A stretch of 64,000 bases of DNA from an uncultured Oscillospiraceae bacterium. Its GTDB lineage: Bacteria > Bacillota > Clostridia > Oscillospirales > Oscillospiraceae. Under the pieces are notes generated by a model. It did not search any database. It had not been told where the DNA came from and worked only from the letters and a program-made list of their open reading frames with translations. The DNA lies in the NCBI GenBank assembly GCA_947629795.1, contig CANRFC010000002.1, positions 1 through 64,000 of the forward strand, written 5' to 3'. The translations under genes and the position numbers were made by a program. Shown here piece by piece: positions 1-6,877 of this stretch. The first letter of the stretch is position 1; every line of letters starts with the position of its first letter.

Positions 1-681
1 AGGTCGGGACCACACGTCGGCCGAGTCCCCCGAGACATAGATGGGCAGGTCCCCGATGAAACGGACCCCCTGGTCGTTGGTGTACTTCTTCAGGGCAGTC
101 CACTGGTGGAAAAAGAGGTACTGGACCCCCTGCCAGAAGCGGACCTCCTCCTTCAGCTCGGCCTGGGCCGCCTCCAGGGCCCGGGGCTCCCGGCGGCGGA
201 TGGGCTCAGGCCACTCCTGCCAGGACTTGCCGCCGTTCCGGTCCTTCAGGGCCATGAAGAGGGCATAGTCGGGCAGCCAGGTGGCGTTGGCGGCCAGGAA
301 GACGGTATAGTCCGCCGGCGGCGCGGCCAGGAGCCGCTCCACCGCCTTGCGCAGGACGTGATACCGGGTCTCGTAGAGCAGGCCGAAGTCCACCTGGGCG
401 CTGTCGGCGCCCCAGTCCAGCCCGGCGTACTCCTCCCGCTCCAGAAGTCCCTCGGCACACAGGTCGTCCAGGTCGATGAGGTAGGGGTTGCCGGCGAAGG
501 TGGAAAAGCTCTGATAGGGGGAATCCCCGTAGCTGGTGGGGCCGATGGGCAGGATCTGCCAATAGGTCTGGCCCCCGGCGGCGAGGAAGTCGGCAAATTC
601 ACGGGCTGCCTGGCCCATGGTCCCCACGCCGTAGGGAGAGGGCAGGCTGGTCAGGTGCATCAATACACCGCTTGTGCGCAT
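1..681 (-). CDS. malQ: 4-alpha-glucanotransferase (amylomaltase), 3' part outside window
   Basis: The N-terminal 227 residues of a GH77 enzyme that transfers maltooligosaccharide segments between glucan chains in the cytoplasm. Visible family signatures are the opening MRTSGVLMHLTSLPSPYGVG, the ILPIGPTSYGDSPYQ segment and, near the window edge, FIGDLPIYVSGDSADVW. The start at 681 opens exactly at the expected family N-terminus. It lies downstream of the LacI gene and the maltose-type ABC genes on the same strand, which fits breakdown of the sugar they import. The C-terminal part, with the main catalytic residues, is not in the window. Confidence 0.93.
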   Translation of the reverse strand, partial: MRTSGVLMHLTSLPSPYGVGTMGQAAREFADFLAAGGQTYWQILPIGPTSYGDSPYQSFSTFAGNPYLIDLDDLCAEGLLEREEYAGLDWGADSAQVDFGLLYETRYHVLRKAVERLLAAPPADYTVFLAANATWLPDYALFMALKDRNGGKSWQEWPEPIRRREPRALEAAQAELKEEVRFWQGVQYLFFHQWTALKKYTNDQGVRFIGDLPIYVSGDSADVWSRP

Positions 682-716
682 AGCTGCATCAGTCCTTGTC
701 TTTGCGGAATGTCGTT

Positions 717-1739
717 TTAAATTGAGCGGACGCTCTCCCCCTCCACAAGCTGGAAGGGGACGATCTCATGGACGGCGGCGGCGGGGCCCTCGATCTGGTT
801 CAGGAGGATCTCCACTCCCCGCCGGGCCAACCGGTCGGCCCCCTGGCGGATGGTGGCCAGCCGGGGCACGGTATAGCTTCCCTGTTCGATGCCGTCATAG
901 CCCACCAGGGACACGTCCTCGGGGACCCGAAGTCCCCGGTCCCGGATGGCACGCAGGGCGCCGATGGCCATGACGTCGGCCATGGCGAACAGGGCGGTGA
1001 TCTCCGGGTCCTGGTCCAGCAGCTCGTTGGCCCCCTGGTAGCCCCCCTCCATGGAGTAGCGGACCTGGGCGGTCTGCCGGACCGGGTCAAAGGGGACGCC
1101 CCGGCGGGTACACGCCTGCATACAGCCGGCCAGGCGGAGCTGGCTGGTGTTGCACTGGAGCTCGGGGCTGACCACGGCGCTCTCGCCGCCGATGACCCCC
1201 ACCCTCCGGTGGCCGGCGTCCAGAAGGAAGCCCATGGCCCGCTCGGAGCCCGTCACATCGTCGGTGGAGACGCTGGAGAGATTGGGAAAGCCCAGCTCGT
1301 CGCCCCGGGTGGAGACCAGTACGCAGGGACACTTCACCTGGTCGAAGGCGCCCAGGAAATTTCCCTTGTTGCCCCCCAGGAAGACGATGCCCAGGGGCTT
1401 GAGCTCCCGGGTGACCCGGATGGCCTGTTCCACCTCGTTGTCTTCCTCGTCCAGGTAGTAGACGGCGGCGGTCTTGTCCGCGGCCTTGATCCGGGCCTGG
1501 GTCTCCTCCAGGATCCGGGCGAAAAGGAGGTTGCCCGCGCCCTTGACGATCACGGCGATGTCCCGGCTCCCCCGCTGCTTGAGATGGCGGGCGTTGCCGT
1601 TGGGCTGGAAGCCGGTCTCCCGGACCACAGCCAGGATGCGCTCCCGGGCCTCGTCGCTGACGTCGGGATGGCCGTTGAGCACGCGGGAGACGGTCCCCAC
1701 GGCGTAGCCCGAACGCCGGGCGATATCCTTGATGGTCAT
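717..1739 (-). CDS. LacI family transcriptional regulator (MalR-like)
   Basis: A 340-residue LacI/GalR repressor. An N-terminal helix-turn-helix and hinge (residues 2-50, TIKDIARRSGYAVGTVSRVL) precedes a periplasmic-binding-protein-like sugar-sensing domain. The start at 1739 opens at the canonical TIKDIA and has a purine-rich AAGGGGGGAG site upstream; a longer frame to 1799 adds an atypical leader. It sits between the transporter genes and malQ on the same strand, so it is the likely local regulator of maltooligosaccharide uptake. The operators at 5193-5210 and 5357-5375 are candidate targets. The specific ligand is inferred from context only. Confidence 0.9.
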   Translation of the reverse strand: MTIKDIARRSGYAVGTVSRVLNGHPDVSDEARERILAVVRETGFQPNGNARHLKQRGSRDIAVIVKGAGNLLFARILEETQARIKAADKTAAVYYLDEEDNEVEQAIRVTRELKPLGIVFLGGNKGNFLGAFDQVKCPCVLVSTRGDELGFPNLSSVSTDDVTGSERAMGFLLDAGHRRVGVIGGESAVVSPELQCNTSQLRLAGCMQACTRRGVPFDPVRQTAQVRYSMEGGYQGANELLDQDPEITALFAMADVMAIGALRAIRDRGLRVPEDVSLVGYDGIEQGSYTVPRLATIRQGADRLARRGVEILLNQIEGPAAAVHEIVPFQLVEGESVRSI

Positions 1740-1806
1740 GGGCCGCTCCCCCCTTTCCACAGTCTTTTTTATGATACCGTTTCCGTCGGATTTCGTCAAG
1801 TCTCTT

Positions 1807-2664
1807 TTAGCCCTTCACGGCGCCGGCGGCCACGCCCTTGATGATGTGCTTCTGGCAGGTGAGGTAGAAGATGATCACCGGGATGATGGACAGCAGGATC
1901 AGAGCCATGGTGGCCCCCAGATCCACGGTGCCGTAGCTCCCCTTCAGGTACTGGATGTGGATGGGGATGGTGCGGTACTCGTTGATATCCAGCACCAGCA
2001 CGGGCAGGAGGTAGTCGTTCCACACCCACATGATCTCCAGGATGCCCACCGAGATCATGGTGGGCTTGAGCATGGGCACCACCACGCAGAAGAAGGTGCG
2101 CAGCGGCCCGCAGCCGTCGATGGCGGCGGCCTCCTCGATCTCGTGGGGGATGGACTTGACAAAACCCACGAACATGAAGATGGCCAGGCCCGCGCCGAAG
2201 CCCAGGTACACCACAGGGATGGTCCAGGGGGTGTTCAGGTGGAGCTTATCCGCCGTCTTGGACAGGGTGAACATCACCATCTGGAAGGGGACCACCATGG
2301 AGAACACGCACAGGAAGTAGATGAGCTTACAGAAGGCCGAGTTCACCCGGGCGATATACCACCCGGCCATGGAGGTGCACAGCAGGATGAGGAAGGTGGA
2401 CAGCAAGGTGATGACCACGCTGTAAAGCACGCTTTTATAGAAGGGGTAGTTGCCGAAGGTCATGCCCTTGACAAAGTTCTGCACCCCGGCCCACATCTCC
2501 CCGGTGGGCAGGGCAAAGGTGTCGGTCTTCACGAAGGTGTTGAGCTTGAAGGAGTTGATGACCACCGCCGCCACCGGCAGCACGTAGATGACGCAGATGA
2601 TGGCCAGCACCACCGAGAGGATGGTCTTGCGGCGCTTTTCGGCGTTGAGAGTGTTCTTTTTCAT
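1807..2664 (-). CDS. ABC sugar transporter permease, MalG type
   Basis: A 285-residue inner-membrane permease of the CUT1 carbohydrate ABC family with about six membrane segments. The cytoplasmic EAA loop (EEAAAIDGCGPLRTFFCVVV, about residues 175-195) contacts the ATPase. Its start overlaps the stop of the upstream permease by one base (TAATG), indicating translational coupling. No ATPase gene is nearby, as is common where a shared MsmX/MalK-type ATPase serves several CUT1 systems. The substrate is probably maltooligosaccharide, judged from the adjacent malQ. Confidence 0.92.
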   Translation of the reverse strand: MKKNTLNAEKRRKTILSVVLAIICVIYVLPVAAVVINSFKLNTFVKTDTFALPTGEMWAGVQNFVKGMTFGNYPFYKSVLYSVVITLLSTFLILLCTSMAGWYIARVNSAFCKLIYFLCVFSMVVPFQMVMFTLSKTADKLHLNTPWTIPVVYLGFGAGLAIFMFVGFVKSIPHEIEEAAAIDGCGPLRTFFCVVVPMLKPTMISVGILEIMWVWNDYLLPVLVLDINEYRTIPIHIQYLKGSYGTVDLGATMALILLSIIPVIIFYLTCQKHIIKGVAAGAVKG

Positions 2665-3617
2665 TACTGCTGCACCTCCCGCTTACGGGTGTAGGCAAGC
2701 TGGGCCAGGCCCAGCCCCGCCACCAGGATGAAGAAGATGACCGCCTTGGCCTGGGCCACGCCCTGAGAGGCCGAGTTGGTGCCGTAGAAGGTGTTGTAGA
2801 TGTTCAGGGCCAGCATCTCGGTGGTCTTGATGGTGGTGCCGCCGGCCTGGATGAGGAAGGGCTGGCCGCCGGTGAGGGCCAGGTTCTGGTCAAAGAGCTT
2901 GAAGCCGTTGGTCAGGGAGAGGAACATGCAGATGGTGATGGAGGGCATCACGTTGGGGATGGTGACCTTGAACAGGGTCTGCATCTTGGTGGCCCCGTCG
3001 ATCTTGGCGGCCTCCAGCATGTCGCCGGGGACGTTCTGCAGCCCGGCGATGTAAATGATCATCATGTAGCCGATCTGCTGCCAGCACATGAGGATGATGA
3101 GGCCCCAGAAGCCGAACTTGGTCTCCAGCAGGATGGAGGTGCCGAAGTGGGAGAGGATTCCGTCAAAGATCATGGACCAGATATAGCCCAGCACGATGCC
3201 GCCGATGAGGTTGGGCATGAAGAACACCGTGCGGTAGAGGTTGCTGCCCTTGATGCCCTGGGTCAGCAGGTAGGCCACGGTGAAGGCCAGCACGTTGATG
3301 ATGACCAGGGACACCACGGCGAACAGGGCGGTGTACCAGAAGGCGTGGCGGAAGGCCGGGTCGGCCAGGGCCTTGGCGTAGTTGCCGAAGCCGATGAACT
3401 GAGCGTCCGAGATCAGCTTGAACTTGCACAGGGACAGCCAGATGCCCTGGAGGAAGGGCCAGACGAAACCGATGACAAAGGCGATGACCACCGGCCCCAG
3501 GAACAGCGGGAACCAGCGGCGGATGGGGTTTTTGAAGAAGGCGAGCTGCAAGGGCTTCTTCTTCCCGAAATCGTCCTGCGTACTGTACGCGGGGGTGGTT
3601 TTCTTCACAAAGCTCAT
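2664..3617 (-). CDS. ABC sugar transporter permease, MalF type
   Basis: A 317-residue CUT1 permease that pairs with the MalG-type protein encoded next. Hydrophobic segments start near residue 35, and the EAA loop is visible as LEAAKIDGATKMQTLFKVTI. The start at 3617 (MSFVKKTT) has a GAAAGGGAG site just upstream. The in-frame extension to 3716 would read through the intergenic hairpins and is rejected. It is separated from the binding-protein gene by about 180 bp of palindromes, which probably lowers its expression relative to that gene. Confidence 0.92.
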   Translation of the reverse strand: MSFVKKTTPAYSTQDDFGKKKPLQLAFFKNPIRRWFPLFLGPVVIAFVIGFVWPFLQGIWLSLCKFKLISDAQFIGFGNYAKALADPAFRHAFWYTALFAVVSLVIINVLAFTVAYLLTQGIKGSNLYRTVFFMPNLIGGIVLGYIWSMIFDGILSHFGTSILLETKFGFWGLIILMCWQQIGYMMIIYIAGLQNVPGDMLEAAKIDGATKMQTLFKVTIPNVMPSITICMFLSLTNGFKLFDQNLALTGGQPFLIQAGGTTIKTTEMLALNIYNTFYGTNSASQGVAQAKAVIFFILVAGLGLAQLAYTRKREVQQ

Positions 3618-3639
3618 CTCCCTTTCTTTGATGGAATTG

Positions 3640-3762
3640 CGCAAGGGGCGCACATCGTGCGCCCGCCGGTCAGCCGGGGGCCTGGGCGGGCGAATGATGT
3701 TCGCCCCCATTGTCACGGAGGTAAAAGCGAAACGGGGCGGGCGATGACGCCCGCCCCGTCTT
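3640..3762 (-). repeat. cluster of three palindromic units between binding protein and permease genes
   Basis: Three hairpin-forming palindromes lie in tandem. A short one is at 3645-3663 (GGGCGCAC/GTGCGCCC) and an imperfect one at 3692-3712. A perfect 12-bp stem is at 3732-3759 (ACGGGGCGGGCG/CGCCCGCCCCGT). On the minus strand the last is followed by CGTTTCGCTTTTACC, so it may terminate or protect mRNA ends. Placement directly after a solute-binding-protein gene fits differential expression of binding protein over permeases. Confidence 0.7.
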
Positions 3763-3800
3763 GCCGGTCTTGTATTGCAAAGGGGGTCTCTGTGGGGCGA

Positions 3801-5144
3801 TCAGCCGTTGACTTCCTGATACTGCACGGCCCAGCCGTCCACGAAGGCGGTCTTGACCTGCTCCCAGTTGGCATCGGACTGGTCGGCGTTGTACTGGTTG
3901 AGAGCAGCCACCAGGGTGGCGCGGTAGGCGTCCACGTTGGGCTGATAGTTGGTGGCCCAGTTCATCACGTAGCAGCCGTCGGCGGTGTACTCAGCGGCGT
4001 CCTGCAGGAAGCCGTTGGTGGACTCGGCAGCTCCCTTATAGGGCATGATGCCCAGCTGCTCCACCATCTTGGCGGAGGCGTCGGGATCGGTGACCAGCCA
4101 CACCATGAAGTCCATGGTGGCCTGCTGATCCTCGGGGGAAGCCTTGGCGTTGATGGCCCAGCAGTTCTCGGTGCCGCAGTTCAGGCCGGCCTTCTCCTCG
4201 CCTTCCACGCCGCAGTAGTAGGGGATCATGGTGGCGTTGGGCACGGCGTCCTTATAGGAGGCGTACTCCCAGGAACCCTGGACCTGGAAGGCAGCCTTGC
4301 CGTCCTTGAACTCCTGGGCAGCGTCGTGGCCGCCGGTGGCCAGCTCGTTGGGGGCGGTCAGGCTGTTGTTGATGCACAGGTCATAGAGGTTCTTGAAGTT
4401 CTCCATGTACTTGCCGGTGAGGGTGGGCGGGCACTCGGTCCAGGTGGTGCCCTCCTGCTCGTAGTAGTACTCCAGGTTGGCCATGTGGCCGGTGAAGCGC
4501 CAGGAGGAGGAGCCGTCCATGTCGCAGGAGGTGAAGGCGTCGAAGCCCAGCTCGCCGGCACGGGCGTGGATGTCCTCCACCACGGTCTTCAGGCCCTCAA
4601 AGTTCTTGATCTCGTCCATGGAGTGGCCGGCCTTCTCCACCAGATCGGGGTTGACGATGATGCCGTAGCACTCATAGCAGTAGCCGATAGACACCAGCTT
4701 GCCGGTCTCGTCATAGAGGTTGTAGGCATCGGTGTTCAGCTCGTTGGCAATGGCGGTGCCGGTGAGGTCCAGGGCGTAGTCCTTCCAGTCCTTCACGCCG
4801 GCGGAGTTGCCGATGACGAACAGGGTGGGAGGCGCGGACTTATCCATCTCGGCGTTGAGGGTCTGGCTGTAGGTGCCGGAGGCGGCGGTGACCACCTTCA
4901 CGTCCACACCCTTCTGCTCCTTGTAGGTCTTGGCCAGCTCCTGGAGGGTGTCGTCCAGCTCGGGCTTGAAGTTCAGCCAGTAGACCGAACCGGTGGCGGC
5001 GGGCTCGGCAGCCTGGCTCTGGGCGGGCTCAGCGGCCTTGCTCTCCTCGGGGGCCTTGCTCTCGGCGGAACCGCCGCCGCAGCCGGCGAGCAGACCGGCG
5101 GCCAGAGCTGCGGTCAGGGACAGCGCAAGCAATCTCTTCTTCAT
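3801..5144 (-). CDS. Extracellular sugar-binding lipoprotein of the ABC transporter (MalE type)
   Basis: A 447-residue carbohydrate-binding protein anchored by lipid. The signal peptide MKKRLLALSLTAALAAG ends in the lipobox LLAGC. An Ala/Glu/Ser-rich linker (ESKAPEESKAAEPAQSQAAE) separates the anchor from the binding domain. The start at 5144 opens at the signal peptide and has a perfect AGGAGG site. It is the first gene of the operon, downstream of a TTGCCT-17-TATGAT promoter, and heads two permeases, a LacI regulator and malQ. The substrate is inferred as maltooligosaccharide. Confidence 0.92.
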   Translation of the reverse strand: MKKRLLALSLTAALAAGLLAGCGGGSAESKAPEESKAAEPAQSQAAEPAATGSVYWLNFKPELDDTLQELAKTYKEQKGVDVKVVTAASGTYSQTLNAEMDKSAPPTLFVIGNSAGVKDWKDYALDLTGTAIANELNTDAYNLYDETGKLVSIGYCYECYGIIVNPDLVEKAGHSMDEIKNFEGLKTVVEDIHARAGELGFDAFTSCDMDGSSSWRFTGHMANLEYYYEQEGTTWTECPPTLTGKYMENFKNLYDLCINNSLTAPNELATGGHDAAQEFKDGKAAFQVQGSWEYASYKDAVPNATMIPYYCGVEGEEKAGLNCGTENCWAINAKASPEDQQATMDFMVWLVTDPDASAKMVEQLGIMPYKGAAESTNGFLQDAAEYTADGCYVMNWATNYQPNVDAYRATLVAALNQYNADQSDANWEQVKTAFVDGWAVQYQEVNG

Positions 5145-5192
5145 TGTATGGATTCCTCCTTCAAAATTTGGCCGGATCCCTCCGGCGGGGGT

Positions 5193-5252
5193 GTTGAAAA
5201 CGTTTCCAACCTGGTCTGGCTCCATCATAGCGCAATTGGGCTTCAAAGGCAA
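5193..5252 (-). promoter_or_regulatory. Promoter and LacI-type operator of the maltooligosaccharide operon
   Basis: On the minus strand a -35 TTGCCT (5247-5252) and a -10 TATGAT (5224-5229) are 17 bp apart. Just downstream is GTTGGAAACGTTTTCAAC (5193-5210), a near-palindrome with the central CG typical of LacI/GalR sites. Binding there would block transcription starting near 5217. Confidence 0.75.
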
Positions 5253-5356
5253 GTGATTTTTGCACTTGTCGCACATTTTTGTGGATACTCGCAAAAACTA
5301 TTCGGCAAAAATTGTGCAATCTAACCAACAATTTTTCCTGCTTTTCTCTCATTCCA

Positions 5357-5375
5357 TGTTTGGAAACGTTACAAG
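5357..5375. promoter_or_regulatory. Second LacI-type operator
   Basis: TTTGGAAACGTTACAAG resembles the site at 5193-5210 and lies about 160 bp upstream of it. This spacing would allow looping between two repressor dimers. It is also about 25 bp upstream of the tRNA-Thr promoter. Confidence 0.5.
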
Positions 5376-5397
5376 TACCCTGCCGGTATTTTTGGGA

Positions 5398-5426
5398 TTG
5401 ACGGAAGGAGAAAAATATGATAGACT
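5398..5426 (+). promoter_or_regulatory. Promoter of tRNA-Thr
   Basis: TTGACG (5398-5403), a 17-bp spacer and TAGACT (5421-5426) place the start of transcription a few bases upstream of the tRNA 5' end at 5451. Confidence 0.6.
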
Positions 5427-5450
5427 TTTTATTTGTGAACAGCACCATCC

Positions 5451-5525
5451 GCTGCTGTGGCTCAATGGCAGAGCATCTCACTCGTAATGAGAAGGTTGTC
5501 AGTTCGATTCTGACCAGCAGCTCCA
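5451..5525 (+). tRNA. tRNA-Thr (anticodon CGT)
   Basis: A complete cloverleaf. The acceptor stem is GCTGCTG/CAGCAGC, the D arm GCTC..GAGC, the anticodon stem TCTCA/TGAGA with loop CTCGTAA, and the T arm GTCAG TTCGATT CTGAC. The CCA end is encoded (5523-5525). Anticodon CGT reads ACG threonine codons. Confidence 0.95.
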
Positions 5526-5529
5526 AATT

Positions 5530-5563
5530 TGAGCACCCGGTGGTTTATGCCACCGGGTGCTCA
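5530..5563 (+). terminator. Strong hairpin after tRNA-Thr
   Basis: A perfect 14-bp stem (TGAGCACCCGGTGG/CCACCGGGTGCTCA) closes a 6-base loop five bases after the tRNA CCA. There is no T-run, so it may act as a processing or partial termination signal rather than a strong intrinsic terminator. Read-through would place the downstream GntR gene in the same transcript. Confidence 0.55.
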
Positions 5564-5626
5564 ACGCATATATGGCGCTCTCCGGGAGCAATGGCGTTCC
5601 CGTGGGACATGAGAAAGGAAATGGGA

Positions 5627-6310
5627 ATGAAGAAGGTCGTCAGCGGGCGGAAGCTCTATGAGCAGGTCCTGGACCAGATCCAGGACATGATCGCCCAGGG
5701 GCTCTACAAAAAGGGTGACCTGCTCCCCACCGAGAAGGAGCTCATGGAACAGATGGGAGTCAGCCGCATCACCGTGCGGGAGGCCCTGCGGCTGCTCAGT
5801 GAGGCGGGGGTCATCTCCACCCGCCGGGGCCGGGGCAGCGTGGTGGTCCTGGACCGGGACGACATGCTCAGCGCGGGCAAGAGCCGGGAGGACTACCAAG
5901 CCTCCTTCCTCAATGCCACCAAGGCCCGGCTCCTGCTGGAACCCAGTCTGGCCCGGGAGGCCGCAGAGGTGGCCACCGAGGCAGATGTAGAAGCCCTGGA
6001 GCGGGCCCTCCGCGGCAAGAACGGAGGGGTAGAGTTCCATAAGCTCCTGATGGAGATCCTGAAAAATCCCATTCTGGAGCAGTGGATGGACCTTGCCCAC
6101 CAATATGAGACCGAGATCACCATCACCCAACTGGTGCCCCCCGCCGAGCAGAAGAGCGTCGCCGCCGTCTTGGCGGAGCAGCACGAGAAGATCCTGGGCG
6201 CCATCCGGGACCACAAGCCGGAGTTCGCCTACTTCTACATGAAGGAGCACACCGACTACATCCTCCACACCTACGAGGAATACTTCGACCACCTCTATAC
6301 CAAATTTTGA
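5627..6310 (+). CDS. GntR family regulator, FadR/FCD subfamily
   Basis: A 227-residue regulator. The N-terminal winged helix (about residues 5-70, LLPTEKELMEQMGVSRITVREALRLL) precedes an all-helical FCD ligand-binding domain (about 90-225). FCD proteins usually sense small carboxylates or sugar acids through a metal-binding His cluster; candidates are in EFHKLLMEIL, AEQHEKIL and KEHTDYILHTYEEYF. The start at 5627 fits GAAAGGA eight bases upstream; longer frames run back through tRNA-Thr and are false. No promoter of its own is obvious. The target operon is unknown, though the divergent sugar operon or the convergent redox operon are nearby. Confidence 0.88.
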   Translation: MKKVVSGRKLYEQVLDQIQDMIAQGLYKKGDLLPTEKELMEQMGVSRITVREALRLLSEAGVISTRRGRGSVVVLDRDDMLSAGKSREDYQASFLNATKARLLLEPSLAREAAEVATEADVEALERALRGKNGGVEFHKLLMEILKNPILEQWMDLAHQYETEITITQLVPPAEQKSVAAVLAEQHEKILGAIRDHKPEFAYFYMKEHTDYILHTYEEYFDHLYTKF

Positions 6311-6312
6311 AC

Positions 6313-6354
6313 AAAATGGCCCCGACATCATCTGATGCCGGGGCCATTTTTTCG
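6313..6354. terminator. Bidirectional intrinsic terminator
   Basis: GGCCCCG/CGGGGCC with an inner CATCA/TGATG stem, followed by a T-run on the plus strand and preceded by ACAAAA, which gives a U-tract on the minus strand. It separates the convergent GntR and ferredoxin genes. Confidence 0.88.
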
Positions 6355-6367
6355 CTTTTGTGCACGT

Positions 6368-6874
6368 TCAGACCGCAAACTCCTTCAGCATGGTCTGGGA
6401 GCGGCTGCGCTGCCGGGCCTGCTGGCGCTCCTTGAGCTCGGTCTCGGTGAGGAGGGTGAGGGCCCCGGTGGGGCAGACCTTCACGCAGGCGGGGACCAGT
6501 CCGGCCTTCTGCCGCTCATAGCAGGCGTCGCACTTGACCATCTTCCCGTCGGGGCCGAAGCTGGGGATGCCGTAGGGACAGGCCATGGCGCAGGAGTGGC
6601 AGCCGATGCAGCGGGTGGTGTCGTAGAGGGTGAAGCCCTCCTCGCTCTTGGTCAGGCAGCCGCTGGGGCAGCCCATGACACAGGGGGCGTCGGCACAGTG
6701 CATGCAGGACACCGAGTAGAAGTGGAGATCCCCTCCCCTCCCCTCCTGGGTGAAGGTGAAGCGGAAGGGCTGGGCCCCGGTGGAGGCGTCCACGTCGTTC
6801 TGGTCCATGCAGGCCAGCTGGCAGGCTCCGCAGGCCGAGCACTTTTCCGGGTCGAAGAACAGGTATTTTTTCAT
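6368..6874 (-). CDS. Four-cluster [4Fe-4S] ferredoxin, HydN/DmsB-like electron transfer subunit
   Basis: A 168-residue iron-sulfur protein with four cysteine groups: CSACGACQLAC (12-22), CMHCADAPCVMGC (about 57-69), CIGCHSCAMAC (about 90-100) and CDACYERQKAGLVPACVKVC. This is the layout of DmsB/HydN-type proteins carrying four [4Fe-4S] clusters. It follows the molybdopterin oxidoreductase by 3 bp and would pass electrons between the FAD protein and the Mo enzyme. No signal or Tat peptide is present, so the complex should be cytoplasmic. Confidence 0.9.
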   Translation of the reverse strand: MKKYLFFDPEKCSACGACQLACMDQNDVDASTGAQPFRFTFTQEGRGGDLHFYSVSCMHCADAPCVMGCPSGCLTKSEEGFTLYDTTRCIGCHSCAMACPYGIPSFGPDGKMVKCDACYERQKAGLVPACVKVCPTGALTLLTETELKERQQARQRSRSQTMLKEFAV

Positions 6875-6877
6875 GGC

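Noticed and set aside
3147..5324. A 725-codon plus-strand open frame opposite the transporter and binding-protein genes
   Set aside because: Its predicted protein is a Gly/His/Val/Leu-rich shadow of high-GC coding DNA, with no ribosome binding site or family motif. The minus-strand genes have signal peptide, EAA loops and proper starts.
5535..5560. A GntR/FadR operator within the hairpin after tRNA-Thr (TGGTTTATGCCA)
   Set aside because: It vaguely resembles TGGT-n-ACCA sites, but the long perfect stem is better explained as an RNA hairpin.
5417..5626. N-terminal extension of the GntR protein
   Set aside because: It would translate straight through tRNA-Thr and its hairpin; GAAAGGA supports the start at 5627.
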